Positions 35,914 through 46,126 of a stretch of 64,000 bases of DNA are shown one piece after another; the first letter of the stretch is position 1, and each line of letters opens with the position of its first letter. The notes beneath the pieces are model-generated. The model saw nothing but the letters and a program-made list of their open reading frames with translations, did not search any database and was not told the DNA's origin. The stretch covers positions 186,001 to 250,000 of the forward strand of contig NZ_PEAX01000005.1 of the NCBI RefSeq assembly GCF_002807685.1. Reading direction: 5' to 3'. Origin of the DNA: Neoalteromonas flava. Lineage in GTDB: Bacteria > Pseudomonadota > Gammaproteobacteria > Enterobacterales > Alteromonadaceae. The position numbers and the translations under genes are program-made.

Positions 35914-36900
35914 TTACTGATTCGCATGTTGGCGCACAATAGACGATAGCTTGCTGAAGGCGATATTGCGGCCACATACGATAACCGCCACTTGTTTATG
36001 CGCGTACTGTTCACTCAAACTTAATGCACCTGCAATCGCGACCGCAGCGGCGCCTTCTATCACTTGCCGCTCGTGCTCTAACGTTTGCTGGATAACCGTG
36101 GCAATTTGCTGTTCATTGATCAATACATGTTTGTCGATGACTTGCTGACATAGGCGAAAGGTCAGTGCATTTGCTTCGATGTTACCAGCCGTTGCATCGG
36201 ATAAGGTGGCCTGCTCCGCAACTTCGATCACTTGACCGGCTTCCAAGCAGCGGGCCATTACTGGCGCTGAGCTAGGCCAGCAGCCAATCACATCGACGTG
36301 CGGGTGAAGGGATTTAAGGTAGTGACCAACGCCTCCGATTAACCCACCACCGCCGACGGCAACAAATACCGCATCCAAATCAGGTAATTGTTGTGCTAAT
36401 TCAATTCCCACTGTTCCTTGCCCTGCGATTACGTGCACATCATTGTAGGGCGATACGTAGGTTTTATTTTCGCGTTCAGCCAGCGCATGAGCGGCGGTTT
36501 CTGCAGCCAGACAGTCACCGTCAACGAGCATAACATTAGCTCCCAATCGAGAAATTTGCGCTAGCTTACATTCATCCACGCTTTCAGGTACTAGGACTGT
36601 CGCATCGATATTCAGATCGGCTGCAGCGAAGGCGCATGCCATGGCGTGGTTGCCAGTGCTTGCTACCACTATTCCTGCCTGTTGCTGGCTATCAGTAAGA
36701 TTTAGTAATTTGTTTAAGGCACCACGGTATTTGAATGAACCGGTATGCTGCATATGCTCATGTTTTAGAAAAATATGGCATTGGTGACCAGCACTAAAGA
36801 ATGGACTAAATTCAAGCGCGGTTGAGTATGGGGGAGTTTTCGCATCACTCAGAGCTATGCGTGCTTGAGTTATGGCGTCGCTCCAATTGATATCTGACAC
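35914..36900 (-). CDS. PLP-dependent serine/threonine dehydratase family protein
   Basis: I place the start at GTG 36900 (VSDINWSDAITQARIALSD, 328 residues), which matches family length; the frame is open to a TTG at 36954. The PLP lysine lies in HTGSFKYRGALNKLL, the glycine loop in AVGGGGLIGGVGHYL, and substrate-binding STGNHAMACAFAA is present. Family members include threonine dehydratase (TdcB type), serine racemase and hydroxyaspartate ammonia-lyase, so the substrate is not fixed. There is no ACT regulatory domain. It is inserted on the opposite strand between envC and yibQ. Confidence 0.85.
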   Translation of the reverse strand: MSDINWSDAITQARIALSDAKTPPYSTALEFSPFFSAGHQCHIFLKHEHMQHTGSFKYRGALNKLLNLTDSQQQAGIVVASTGNHAMACAFAAADLNIDATVLVPESVDECKLAQISRLGANVMLVDGDCLAAETAAHALAERENKTYVSPYNDVHVIAGQGTVGIELAQQLPDLDAVFVAVGGGGLIGGVGHYLKSLHPHVDVIGCWPSSAPVMARCLEAGQVIEVAEQATLSDATAGNIEANALTFRLCQQVIDKHVLINEQQIATVIQQTLEHERQVIEGAAAVAIAGALSLSEQYAHKQVAVIVCGRNIAFSKLSSIVRQHANQ

Positions 36901-36997
36901 TCTTAATCGCCCCCGGTGACTATGCAAATGCGTATCCCAACGTAACTGTCGCAATTGGACGCTTGCATTGTTATGCTAATGAAAAAACATCCTAGCA

Positions 36998-37822
36998 TTG
37001 ATTGTGTCTCGAGTCTTAATTTCACTTATTTGTTCGGCCCTCTTGGTTGTCGCGCCGAGCAGCTTCGCTAAGACGGTCCCCAAGGTTGCGTTGATCATTG
37101 ACGACATGGGTTATCGCGATACTGACTTCCACGCCTTTGAGCTGCCTTCACACGTGGCCTTCGCGATATTGCCACACACGCAACACTCAAAGCGCTTTTC
37201 AGCAATGGCGGATCAGCAAGGTCGAGTGGTCATGCTGCATTTACCCATGGAGACCTTGCACCCACAAAACCTAGGGCCGGGTGCGTTATTGGCTTCCATG
37301 AATGCGAACTATTTGATCGATACCTTTGAAGACGCGCTGGCCTCAGTTCCGCATGCCGTTGGGCTTAATAACCATATGGGCAGTAAACTCACCCAGTTGA
37401 GTTTTCCGATGACAACCTTAATGCAAGCGGTTGCCAAGCATGATTTGTTTTTTGTGGATAGTCGCACTACCCGCTACAGCAAGGCGTTTACCATCGCGAC
37501 TGAGTTTGGGATCCCAAGTGTACAGCGCAAAGTCTTTCTTGATCATGATTTAAGTGAAGAAGCAATTGAACAGCAATTTGACCGTCTGGTCAGATTGTCA
37601 CGTAAATATGGTGAAGCGCTGGGGATAGGACATCCGCATCCGCAGACACTTGCCGTATTGCAACGCCGCTTGGCTGCGCAGAATGATGTGATATTTGTCG
37701 CAGTGACTGAATTGCTCAACCCGCAAGAAAGCCCACGTATCGTGCGTCGAGACAAGCGTAAGGATATCGGAACAGAGAGATTAAGCGCCGACGCAGAATC
37801 ATCCGTGGAGTTATCGCCCTAA
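36998..37822 (+). CDS. yibQ: Divergent polysaccharide deacetylase, YibQ family
   Basis: 274 residues with a signal peptide (VLISLICSALLVVAPSSFAK), then the family pattern KVALIIDDMGYRDTDF, MLHLPMETLHP, AVGLNNHMGSKLTQ and FFVDSRTT. The likely start is TTG 36998 or GTG 37004; the only nearby ATG (36979) is out of frame. Periplasmic; the substrate is unknown, but genomic linkage with envC points to the cell envelope. The C-terminus is basic and low-complexity. Confidence 0.9.
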   Translation: MIVSRVLISLICSALLVVAPSSFAKTVPKVALIIDDMGYRDTDFHAFELPSHVAFAILPHTQHSKRFSAMADQQGRVVMLHLPMETLHPQNLGPGALLASMNANYLIDTFEDALASVPHAVGLNNHMGSKLTQLSFPMTTLMQAVAKHDLFFVDSRTTRYSKAFTIATEFGIPSVQRKVFLDHDLSEEAIEQQFDRLVRLSRKYGEALGIGHPHPQTLAVLQRRLAAQNDVIFVAVTELLNPQESPRIVRRDKRKDIGTERLSADAESSVELSP

Positions 37823-37899
37823 ATTCTACTTTGCTCCGCACTTTATTTGTTATAATATAACGTCTCTTCGTTTTAGCAAAAGTCAGGTTCAGTTGTTTC

Positions 37900-38316
37900 G
37901 TGTCAGATAACACACGCTTATTAATGGATAAATTGGGCATTTGGGTGTCAGGGTTGTGCGCGTTGCACTGCCTTGCGTTGCCGCTTTTATTGCCTATTGC
38001 ACCATTAATTGCAAGCTCGTTTGTGGCAGAAGCATGGTTTGAACGCACAATTTTGAGTCTATCATTGTTGGTGGGTCTGGCCGCTTTAAGCGTCGGTTAC
38101 ATCCGTTACCACCGCCAAATTTTGCCTGCATTAGCACTTTTTGCTGGCGGTTTGATTTACTGGAATAAAGATATCTTGGGCGAAGCGTTTGAACCCATCA
38201 CCATTGCGATGGGGGCCAGTTTGATTATTGCAGCACACGTAATGAACTTGCGCTTATGCAGAGCCCATAAAATTGCCAAAAGAACCGAGTGTGAAGCCGT
38301 CCTGTCTAGTCGTTAA
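37900..38316 (+). CDS. MerC-domain membrane protein
   Basis: 138 residues, four TM helices, with LDKLGIWVSGLCALHCLALPLLLP near the N-terminus. The CALHC Cys pair in the first helix is the MerC-like motif that binds mercury or other soft metals in resistance operons. Without mer genes nearby it is more likely a general chromosomal MerC-domain protein. The start codon is GTG. Its 3' end overlaps the convergent GDPD gene by 4 nt. Confidence 0.8.
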   Translation: MSDNTRLLMDKLGIWVSGLCALHCLALPLLLPIAPLIASSFVAEAWFERTILSLSLLVGLAALSVGYIRYHRQILPALALFAGGLIYWNKDILGEAFEPITIAMGASLIIAAHVMNLRLCRAHKIAKRTECEAVLSSR

Positions 38317-39035
38317 CGCGGCGAACTAGAGTCTCTTTGCTGCAGGTGCTGGAGCACCCGAGCTGGAAAGTTGGTAAACACCGCATCCACGCCAAGCGTT
38401 TTAAGCCAGTCGATATCATCCGTTTCATCTACTGTATACACAGCGACTTTTATGCCACGCTGATGGGCATCGTTGATGAGCTCAACATTAAGTACGTCTG
38501 CATCTATCCCCAATATTTGACAGTCCAACACTTCAGCCTCATGCGCCTTGCCTACTGGCATCGATGCACTTAGCCAACCACGCGGATAGGGCAATTCAAG
38601 CGCTTGAGCATCTAGTAACAGCAGATGATTAAACGAAGATAATACTATCTGGTTGGGGCTGAGTGTGGCGGGGCGATGACGTTCAATATACGCATATAAT
38701 TGCTGTATCGACTTAATGGCTTTTATTTCTATATTTAATACTTTGTTCTGCCAATTCAGCCGCAACACATCGGCGAGGGTCGGAACCTTCTGCGGTGCAT
38801 CGAGATAGCTGCCAGCGTTTAGTTCACTGAGTTGTTGTAGGCTAACTTGATCAATCCGTATTTTTTCCCCGGTGGTACGGGTCAGCCAACGGTCGTGCAT
38901 TAATACAAACTCATCTTCTACTTGAAAGATATCTATCTCGACACCGTAGATGTCAATGTCTAAGGCTAGTTGAATAGCTGCCAGGGTATTTTCCGGCGCG
39001 TGCCCGCTGGCACCGCGGTGGGCAAAAATATGCAT
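38313..39035 (-). CDS. ugpQ: Glycerophosphodiester phosphodiesterase
   Basis: A 240-residue TIM-barrel enzyme with the GDPD signature FAHRGASGHAPENTLAA, the metal site GVEIDIFQVEDEFVLMHDRWLTRTT, the later NIEIKAI and the C-terminal VAVYTVDETDDIDWL. It hydrolyses glycerophosphodiesters to glycerol-3-phosphate. No signal peptide, so UgpQ-like and cytoplasmic. It ends the leftward psd-DMT-GDPD run. Confidence 0.92.
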   Translation of the reverse strand: MHIFAHRGASGHAPENTLAAIQLALDIDIYGVEIDIFQVEDEFVLMHDRWLTRTTGEKIRIDQVSLQQLSELNAGSYLDAPQKVPTLADVLRLNWQNKVLNIEIKAIKSIQQLYAYIERHRPATLSPNQIVLSSFNHLLLLDAQALELPYPRGWLSASMPVGKAHEAEVLDCQILGIDADVLNVELINDAHQRGIKVAVYTVDETDDIDWLKTLGVDAVFTNFPARVLQHLQQRDSSSPR

Positions 39036-39070
39036 CTTTTTACCTATCGAACAGTTTGCTTAAGCCGCTC

Positions 39071-39946
39071 TTACGTGCCACTGGTTGCTTGTCGAGTGTG
39101 TGCATTCATGGTTTCGTAAACGGACGCAGAGACCACCAAAATACCACCAATCAATGTGCTAAGACTAGGATTTTCGTTGAGCACTAAAATAGCGAGAATA
39201 ACACCGTAAAAAGGTTGCATACAGGCGATCAAAGAGAAAGTCTTGGCACGTAGATACTGCAAGCTAGACGCCACCAATGCATGAGGTAATGCGGTCAATA
39301 CACTACCGAGGATCACCAACTGCCACCAAACATCTGCACTCGCCCGCAGAAAATCTGGTGATACAAAAAGTGCAAGGCACACGCAAACGACTAAAATCTG
39401 GTAAAACATGGTGCGTGCCCCGCCATAGTGAGCAAAATACTTACGGTGTAGCAAATTGCGCAGAGCATATAATACGGCTGAGCTGATCCCAATGGCGACG
39501 CCTAATGTGGTGTCGTCGGCGATATTGGGGGTGGGGACAATTAAATAAATCCCAATAATCACCACTAAAGCACTCACAATGTCTTGCCAGGCCAGACGAA
39601 AGCGTTCAAACAGTGGCTCTATGAGAACTGTGATCACAGGAAAGGTGAACAAGGCAATCATGCCAACGGATACCCCGGCATACTGCATTGCGGCAAAGTA
39701 GCTTGACCAATGCGCCGCCATTAGTACACCTAGCCCGGCAGCGACGAAATAACAACGTGGTGTTGCCAATCGAAACGTAGATCGCGTGGCTAGCATAAAG
39801 GCTAGCAAGGCGAGACATGCAAAAAGCGAGCGTCCGAAGGTGATATCTATTGCATTCAAAGGAATAAGCACCGAAAACAAAGACGCGGCGCTTAACAAAA
39901 TGACGGTAATATGCAGCGAGATTAGGCTGCGTTTAATGGGATCCAT
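39071..39946 (-). CDS. EamA-family (DMT) transporter
   Basis: 291 residues with about ten TM helices in two EamA repeats (first about 8-140, second about 150-285). Segments include the second-repeat start VAIGISSAVLYALRNLLHRKYF and the family-like AKTFSLIACMQPFYGVILAILVLNE. Substrates of such transporters range over amino acids and metabolites and cannot be assigned. It follows psd after 5 nt. Confidence 0.88.
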   Translation of the reverse strand: MDPIKRSLISLHITVILLSAASLFSVLIPLNAIDITFGRSLFACLALLAFMLATRSTFRLATPRCYFVAAGLGVLMAAHWSSYFAAMQYAGVSVGMIALFTFPVITVLIEPLFERFRLAWQDIVSALVVIIGIYLIVPTPNIADDTTLGVAIGISSAVLYALRNLLHRKYFAHYGGARTMFYQILVVCVCLALFVSPDFLRASADVWWQLVILGSVLTALPHALVASSLQYLRAKTFSLIACMQPFYGVILAILVLNENPSLSTLIGGILVVSASVYETMNAHTRQATSGT

Positions 39947-39951
39947 GGGCG

Positions 39952-40821
39952 TTATGATACGCCCAGTTTTCTCGCAAATGGCGTACCTAAGCGGGTAACA
40001 TCACCGGCTTGCATGGTTTCCAACTGGATACTTTCAGGTTCAAAGCAGGCGACAATAGTCGAACCTAACTTAAACAAACCCATCTCCTCGCCTTTCTTTA
40101 GCGTGATGATGTTATCAGGATTGCTAGTGTCGTACTGCCAGTGCATAACATTTGGGCCTGCGGGTGGTGTTACGGTGCCCGCCCAAACGGTAGCTATGCT
40201 TGCCACGATCGTAGCGCCCACCAGTACGATAGCCATTTTTCCAACATCGGTATCGAATATTGCAACGACTCGTTCGTTGCGGGCAAACAAACCGGGTACG
40301 TTTTCTGCCGTTAATGGATTAACTGAAAACAAATCGCCGGGTACGTACAACATATCGGTTAACACACCATCAATTGGCATGTGAATGCGGTGGTAATCTC
40401 GCGGTGATAAATAGATCGTAGCAAATGTTCCATTCTTAAACGGGGCCGCGACTTCTGGCTTGCCACCGAGCAAAGCGGTAAGACTATAGTCATGCCCTTT
40501 GGCTTGAAAGATGGCATCGTTACGGATCGGGCCAAGCTGACTTACTGTGCCGTCCACTGCGTGACATAACACCGAATCATCTGAATCGATGGGGCGCGCG
40601 CCGTCTTTGAGTAAGCGCGTAAAAAACGCATTGAAGGTTGGATACTTTTCTGGATCTGGCTCGGCAGCTTCCTGCATGTCTACGTTGAACTGTTTAATAA
40701 AAACTTTAATCAACGATGTGGTTAGCCAGCCCGCATTGGCACTGGCCAATGAACCGACTAAACGGGAAATCAAATGTTTAGGCAAGATATATTGTACGTT
40801 GACCTTAAACCAGTTAATCAC
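39952..40821 (-). CDS. psd: Phosphatidylserine decarboxylase proenzyme
   Basis: 289 residues with the self-cleavage motif LGST (MGLFKLGSTIVACFE, near residue 253) that creates the pyruvoyl group, and catalytic DGTVSQLG, SPRDYHRIHMPIDG and GATIVASIATVW. It makes phosphatidylethanolamine at the inner membrane. The neighbourhood psd-rsgA-orn is the classic gammaproteobacterial block. Confidence 0.97.
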   Translation of the reverse strand: MINWFKVNVQYILPKHLISRLVGSLASANAGWLTTSLIKVFIKQFNVDMQEAAEPDPEKYPTFNAFFTRLLKDGARPIDSDDSVLCHAVDGTVSQLGPIRNDAIFQAKGHDYSLTALLGGKPEVAAPFKNGTFATIYLSPRDYHRIHMPIDGVLTDMLYVPGDLFSVNPLTAENVPGLFARNERVVAIFDTDVGKMAIVLVGATIVASIATVWAGTVTPPAGPNVMHWQYDTSNPDNIITLKKGEEMGLFKLGSTIVACFEPESIQLETMQAGDVTRLGTPFARKLGVS

Positions 40822-40917
40822 AAACTCAACTCCGCAATAATGACCGCTGAATTGTACACTATTCTGAGTGCCTAAATAGCAATATTAGTGTGATTGAACA
40901 GTCCAGTTAGCTATATC

Positions 40918-41964
40918 TTAGTTGCGTCCGGGCTTTTGAGCATGACTAGGGCGTGCCTCGTCAAGGTTGGCCAAAATTTTGTGATAACTTTCGAAGCGTT
41001 GTTGTGAGATTTCGCCGTCTGCGACTGCCTGTGTAATTATGCAGCCTGGATCGTTGAGGTGTTTGCAGTCGCGAAATTTACAACCGCCTAAATAATCGCG
41101 AAATTCGACAAAACCATGGGTTATTTGCTCTACTGGTAAGTGCCATAAACCAAACTCTCTAACACCGGGAGAGTCAATGAGATCGCCACCTGATGGGAAA
41201 TGTAACAACTTGGCTGTAGTGGTTGTGTGCTGGCCTAACCCCGAGGTATCTGAAATCTCGCCGGTGAGTTCATCAGCGTCTGGGAGCAACACGTTAATTA
41301 GACTGGATTTGCCCACGCCACTCTGACCAACAAACACACTGACTTTGTGATTTAAGATAGTTTGTAGCGGCAGCAATCCATCTTCAGTTTTACAACTGGT
41401 AAACACTACCGGATACCCTAAATCGCGATACAGTTGGATATCCTCTTGCACCTGTTCCTGTTCATCGGCACTTAACAGGTCCATTTTATTGATCACAATG
41501 ACAGCGGGAATTTGGGTGTCTTCACACGCAACTAAATAGCGGTCAATAATGTGGGTGGAGAGTTCTGGCTTTATTGAGCTAACGATAATAATTTGGTCGA
41601 TGTTGGCTGCTATTGGCTTTATACCGTCATAAAAGTCGGGGCGGGTGAGCACAGTTTTTCTGTCGTGCACCGCTTCAATCACGCCTTCTAGTCCGCCTGC
41701 ACTGTCTTGCCCGGTGCTAATTTCAACCCGGTCACCACACACCACGGAATCCACGCTTCGACGAATATGGCAACGGCGTGTCTCGTCATGTGAGATTTCG
41801 ACATCAGCGTGTTGACCAAAGCGACCAATAACGGTGCCGGAAAGCATTGGGGTGTCTTGAGTAATGGCTGTGGTATCAGTTTTTTGCCGCTGTTCTAAGC
41901 GGCGCGTCCGATTCGCACTGATCCTGCGCTTTTGTTGGTGCGTTAAATGCCGTTTTTTCTTCAC
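40918..41964 (-). CDS. rsgA: Ribosome small-subunit-dependent GTPase RsgA
   Basis: 348 residues: an OB-fold domain, then a circularly permuted GTPase with G4 (VINKMDLLS) preceding G1 ([16 protein letters not shown]) and G3 (DSPGVREFG), and a C-terminal zinc motif ([14 protein letters not shown]). Acts late in 30S subunit maturation. The N-terminus is highly basic ([21 protein letters not shown]). Divergent from orn. Confidence 0.97.
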   Translation of the reverse strand: MKKKRHLTHQQKRRISANRTRRLEQRQKTDTTAITQDTPMLSGTVIGRFGQHADVEISHDETRRCHIRRSVDSVVCGDRVEISTGQDSAGGLEGVIEAVHDRKTVLTRPDFYDGIKPIAANIDQIIIVSSIKPELSTHIIDRYLVACEDTQIPAVIVINKMDLLSADEQEQVQEDIQLYRDLGYPVVFTSCKTEDGLLPLQTILNHKVSVFVGQSGVGKSSLINVLLPDADELTGEISDTSGLGQHTTTTAKLLHFPSGGDLIDSPGVREFGLWHLPVEQITHGFVEFRDYLGGCKFRDCKHLNDPGCIITQAVADGEISQQRFESYHKILANLDEARPSHAQKPGRN

Positions 41965-42062
41965 AGGCTTCTAATCGTTGGCTCAATTGCCTTGTCATGT
42001 TACCGTTTGCCGATAAGAAGTGCCACGCTTTAATCGATTTATTCTACCTATTGAGAGTACCT

Positions 42063-42608
42063 ATGATGCTGAATGATAAAAACTTAGTTTGGATTGATAT
42101 GGAAATGACGGGCCTCGATCCGGAAAGTTGTGTGGTACTTGAGATTGCAACAATTGTGACAGATGCACAACTTAACGTACTCGCGGAAGGCCCCGTGATT
42201 GCGATTCATCAGCCCGATGAAGTCCTCGATAATATGGATCCTTGGTGTATAGAAACGCATGGTAAAACAGGGCTCACCCAGCGCTGCAGAGAAAGTACAG
42301 TGGATGTTACCCAGGCAGCAGAGCAAACCATCGCGTTTTTACAAAACTATGTGCCCAAAGGAAAGTCACCATTATGTGGTAACTCTATCGGTCAAGATCG
42401 ACGCTTTATGGTTAAGTATATGTCGACGTTGGAAGACTATTTTCATTATCGGAATGTCGACGTTAGTACGATTAAAGAGCTGGTAGCGCGCTGGCAGCCA
42501 GAGAAATTGGAAGGCTTCAGTAAAAAGAATGTTCATCTAGCGTTAGACGATATTCGTGAGTCCATCGAAGAATTAAAGTTTTATCGTGAGCATGTGTTTT
42601 CTATTTGA
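42063..42608 (+). CDS. orn: Oligoribonuclease
   Basis: The start is ATG 42063 (or 42066), which gives the standard N-terminus [20 protein letters not shown], with GAGAGT upstream; the frame open from 41997 adds a non-conserved stretch. 181 residues with all DEDDh residues: D and E in [10 protein letters not shown] in [10 protein letters not shown], and the H/D pair in [12 protein letters not shown]. Degrades 2-5 nt RNAs and pGpG. The tRNA-Gly gene downstream matches the E. coli orn-glyVXY order. Confidence 0.97.
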   Translation: MMLNDKNLVWIDMEMTGLDPESCVVLEIATIVTDAQLNVLAEGPVIAIHQPDEVLDNMDPWCIETHGKTGLTQRCRESTVDVTQAAEQTIAFLQNYVPKGKSPLCGNSIGQDRRFMVKYMSTLEDYFHYRNVDVSTIKELVARWQPEKLEGFSKKNVHLALDDIRESIEELKFYREHVFSI

Positions 42609-42801
42609 GTGCTAATCTTCGTATCGCTAAGGCAAAGGGCAGTAGGATGGCTATTGTTTGTTTTGCTCGTTAGCCGACAAACGACTTGTCAGATAGAAAG
42701 GAATCATGCTCAGAGTTGGACAAATTAGATAGCTTGAATTGAAGCGAAAACGTCATCGTGTCGATTTTGGACGTAAATTATATTTTTTTTTTAAAATTCG
42801 G

Positions 42802-42829
42802 TTGCGCTCATCCAAAAATTTTGTAAAAT
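42802..42829 (+). promoter_or_regulatory. Promoter of tRNA-Gly
   Basis: TTGCGC at 42802-42807 and TAAAAT at 42824-42829 are separated by 16 bp, followed by a GC-rich discriminator (GCGCACC) typical of stable-RNA promoters under stringent control. An AT-rich run (about 42780-42795) upstream could act as an UP element. Confidence 0.65.
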
Positions 42830-42861
42830 GCGCACCTCTTCGAAAGAAGGCACCTCTCAAA

Positions 42862-43113
<252 letters not shown>

Positions 43114-43197
43114 GTTTCAGAGGTCGCGTAATCATTGCGATTGCAATTCGCCGGGTAACCCGCTACATTCAACTGGTCTAACCAGAGGGGTTTAAGC

Positions 43198-43698
43198 ATG
43201 GTGTCAGGTAATCCACTACGTAATTTTGTTATCAAGGTTAATCAATATCCAGCGTGGTTGAGTTCTCGACTAATGACCTGGATGTTTCGTTTTAAAGTAA
43301 AGTTAGCTGGCACTGCGGGTGTTGATATTGTTGAAACCGATCTCAAAAGCGTGACGTTTCGACAGAAGAACCGTAAAAAAGTGCAAAACCATATTGGCGG
43401 TGTGCACGCCGCAGGCATGGCCTTGTTAGCAGAATCAGCAACAGGTTTTATTGTTGGTGTCAACCTGCCGGGGGATAAGTTACCGCTGATCAAAAGCATG
43501 AATTTAAGCTACGTAAAACGTTCTACGGGAGATATGCAGGCAATTGCTGAACTCACCGGTCAGCAACTGGAAGAGTTACGAACGGCAGAAAAAGGCGAGG
43601 TTACTGTGCAGGTTAAGGTGACTGATGCTCTCAATGTAGAGCCGGTCCTGTGCGAAATGGTCTGGGCTTGGATACCAAAAGTAAAGAAAAAACAATAA
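43198..43698 (+). CDS. DUF4442 hot-dog-fold (thioesterase-like) protein
   Basis: A 166-residue protein of the hot-dog type with NHIGGVHAAGMALLAESATGFIVG, the helix plus Gly/His pattern characteristic of the YiiD_C/DUF4442 group, and a C-terminal VQVKVTDALNVEPVLCEMVWAWIPK. Members resemble PaaI thioesterases; a substrate is not identified. The start ATG 43198 has AGAGGGG upstream. Confidence 0.85.
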   Translation: MVSGNPLRNFVIKVNQYPAWLSSRLMTWMFRFKVKLAGTAGVDIVETDLKSVTFRQKNRKKVQNHIGGVHAAGMALLAESATGFIVGVNLPGDKLPLIKSMNLSYVKRSTGDMQAIAELTGQQLEELRTAEKGEVTVQVKVTDALNVEPVLCEMVWAWIPKVKKKQ

Positions 43699-43810
43699 CC
43701 TATAACCGTCACATAAATTTAATGCAAAAGCCGTTTGACAGCAGTCAAATTTCGCCCTAAAAAGCAACAATAAATAGTTTCCTAACCCTTGATTTGGAAG
43801 GTTTAATGTT

Positions 43811-44185
43811 ATGGCGAATTTAACTCGTATCGATTTGCTAAAACGGTTATTCAGCGATCCGAAAAACTATCCTTATGGCTTTTCGCGTTCTGGTGATTTT
43901 TCTATCAATGAAAGCAAAGCATTAAGTCAATACGGTTGCTTGATGGCTGCGTTAGTCGATGGAAAACTAGCCCCTGAAACAGAAGACGACCATGCGTTCT
44001 TGGAGGCTGCTTACGGACGCAGTGAACCTGAATCTATCATGGAGAGAGCATGGGTTAAGTATCAGAAGCGTATTAATCGCCCTAAAATGGGCAATATTTA
44101 CGGTTCCAGTAAAGTAACTTCGAATGATGATTCTGATGACGCAATAGACGACGTTGAAGACTCAGATATCGTTATAGATGATTAG
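43811..44185 (+). CDS. maoP: MaoP (DUF413) macrodomain Ori protein
   Basis: 124 residues. The core NYPYGFSRSGDFSINESKAL, then PETEDDHAFLEAAYGRSEPESIMERAWVKYQKRINRPK, aligns by eye with E. coli YifE/MaoP (YPRGFSRHGDFTIKEAQ..., ERVWSKYMTRIKRPK). MaoP acts with the maoS site to organise the Ori macrodomain. The C-terminal tail is very acidic (NDDSDDAIDDVEDSDIV), longer than in E. coli. Neighbouring ilv genes recall the E. coli location beside ilvGMEDA. Confidence 0.92.
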   Translation: MANLTRIDLLKRLFSDPKNYPYGFSRSGDFSINESKALSQYGCLMAALVDGKLAPETEDDHAFLEAAYGRSEPESIMERAWVKYQKRINRPKMGNIYGSSKVTSNDDSDDAIDDVEDSDIVIDD

Positions 44186-44226
44186 GATTTTTAGCCTAAA
44201 ATAATGTAAATAAAATGTAAAAAACC

Positions 44227-44291
44227 CCTAAAAGAGCGATTTTGGCTCGCTATTTTAGGATGTTCATCCCAAAAATCCCCTGTTTTGGGAT
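44227..44291 (+). promoter_or_regulatory. Two consecutive hairpins between maoP and ilvI
   Basis: Hairpin 1: CCTAAAAGAGCGA (44227-44239) with TCGCTATTTTAGG (44247-44259), one mismatch. Hairpin 2: ATCCCAAAA (44266-44274) with TTTTGGGAT (44283-44291), perfect 9 bp. Neither is followed by a strong T-run. They may end the maoP transcript or structure an ilvI leader. No leader peptide rich in Ile/Val/Leu is seen. Confidence 0.55.
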
Positions 44292-44407
44292 ATGTGCCTC
44301 ACTATTATTCAAACTGTTGTTTTAATACCCAATTGTCCTCGGTATAGTCACTCGAAAATCAAGCTCTTAATCGCTATTGAAAATAGCCAACCTCAGGAGA
44401 TGTGCGA

Positions 44408-46126
44408 GTGAAAATGATGTCAGGCGCAGCCATGGTGGTAGAAGCGCTCAAAGATGTTGGCGTAACCCACGTATTCGGATACCCAGGTGGTGCGGTATTG
44501 GACATTTATGATGCGCTGTTTGCGCAGGACCATGTCAAACATGTTCTGGTGCGTCATGAGCAAGCTGCGGCGCACATGGCAGACGGCTATGCGCGGTCAA
44601 CAGGCAAAACCGGTACAGTGCTAGTTACTTCAGGCCCCGGTGCAACGAATACACTGACTGGAATTGCAACTGCCTACATGGACAGCATTCCCATGGTCGT
44701 GTTATCGGGTCAGGTACCCAGTATGCATATCGGTGAGGATGCCTTCCAAGAGACTGATATGGTGGGTTGCTCGCGACCAGTGGTCAAGCATAGCTTTTTA
44801 GTTAAACGCACAGAAGACATTCCGATGGCAATTGCCAAAGCGTACTACATCGCGAACAGTGGTCGTCCGGGTCCGGTTGTGGTTGATTTACCCAAAGATC
44901 TGGTGAATGTTCAAGAATCCCACCCTTACGTGTTTCCTGACGATGTTAGCATGCGTTCTTACAATCCAACGGAGCGTGGTCACCGCAAGCAAATTAAAAA
45001 AGCGGTGGAAGCGATCGTTAATGCCGAACGTCCTGTTTTATACGTGGGTGGCGGGGCAATCAATTCGAATGCTTCAGCCCAAGTAACAGAGCTGGCAGAG
45101 CTATTGAAAGCCCCTGTTACCTGCACGCTTATGGGACTGGGCGCTTTTTCAGGCACTCATGAACAGAGTTTGGGAATGTTGGGTATGCACGGTACTCTTG
45201 AGGCCAATAAATCCATGCATAACTCGGATTGTATTGTTGCCTTGGGGGCACGCTTTGATGATCGGGTCACGAATAACGTGGATAAGTTTTGCCCGCATGC
45301 AACCATCATCCACGTCGACATTGACCCAGCGTCAATTTCAAAAACCGTTAATGCACATATTCCCGTTGTGGGATCGGTTGACAAAGTGTGTGAGCAGTTT
45401 CTCGCAGAATTAGCCGAACGTGACTTATCTCAGCAAACTGAACGTTTACAAGATTGGTGGGAGCAAATTCATCAATGGCGAGCGCGTCAATGTCTGAAGT
45501 ACGCAGATTCAAGCGATGTCATTAAGCCGCAAAAAGTGGTTGAAGCGGTGTATAAACACACCAATGGAGAAGCGTTCATCAGCTCTGATGTTGGTCAGCA
45601 CCAAATGTTTGCTGCGCTGTACTATCCGTTTGCCAAACCACGCCAGTGGATTAATTCGGGAGGCCTGGGCACTATGGGCTTCGGCTTACCGGCGGCTATG
45701 GGAGTGCAGTTTGCGCATCCAGAGGCAACTTCGGTTGTGATCACTGGTGACGGTAGTATTCAGATGAATATCCAAGAACTATCAACCTGTTTGCAATATA
45801 ACTTGCCGATCAAAATTATTTCATTGAACAACCGTGCACTTGGAATGGTTCGTCAGTGGCAAGACATGATTTACAAAGGTCGCCACTCGCATAGTTACAT
45901 GGATTCAATGCCTGATTTCGTCAAGCTCGCCGAGGCGTATGGCCATGTAGGCATGAAAGTTGACCGTTTAGAGGATTTGGATGCGGCGATGCAAGAGTGT
46001 TTCTCGCTAACTGATCGCTTAGTCTTTATGGACATTGCGGTTGACCAAAATGAACATGTTTACCCTATGCAAATTAAATGGGGTGCAATGGATGATATGC
46101 GATTAAGCAAAACGGAGCGTACCTAA
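44408..46126 (+). CDS. ilvI: Acetolactate synthase III large subunit
   Basis: 572 residues from GTG 44408, seven nt after AGGAGA; ATG 44414 and 44417 are alternatives. TPP enzyme: [16 protein letters not shown], the catalytic Glu in [16 protein letters not shown], the FAD/CoA domain [10 protein letters not shown], and the TPP motif [16 protein letters not shown]. It makes acetolactate and acetohydroxybutyrate for Val, Leu and Ile. The small subunit gene follows directly (stop/start overlap ATGA-like at 46126). Confidence 0.96.
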   Translation: MKMMSGAAMVVEALKDVGVTHVFGYPGGAVLDIYDALFAQDHVKHVLVRHEQAAAHMADGYARSTGKTGTVLVTSGPGATNTLTGIATAYMDSIPMVVLSGQVPSMHIGEDAFQETDMVGCSRPVVKHSFLVKRTEDIPMAIAKAYYIANSGRPGPVVVDLPKDLVNVQESHPYVFPDDVSMRSYNPTERGHRKQIKKAVEAIVNAERPVLYVGGGAINSNASAQVTELAELLKAPVTCTLMGLGAFSGTHEQSLGMLGMHGTLEANKSMHNSDCIVALGARFDDRVTNNVDKFCPHATIIHVDIDPASISKTVNAHIPVVGSVDKVCEQFLAELAERDLSQQTERLQDWWEQIHQWRARQCLKYADSSDVIKPQKVVEAVYKHTNGEAFISSDVGQHQMFAALYYPFAKPRQWINSGGLGTMGFGLPAAMGVQFAHPEATSVVITGDGSIQMNIQELSTCLQYNLPIKIISLNNRALGMVRQWQDMIYKGRHSHSYMDSMPDFVKLAEAYGHVGMKVDRLEDLDAAMQECFSLTDRLVFMDIAVDQNEHVYPMQIKWGAMDDMRLSKTERT

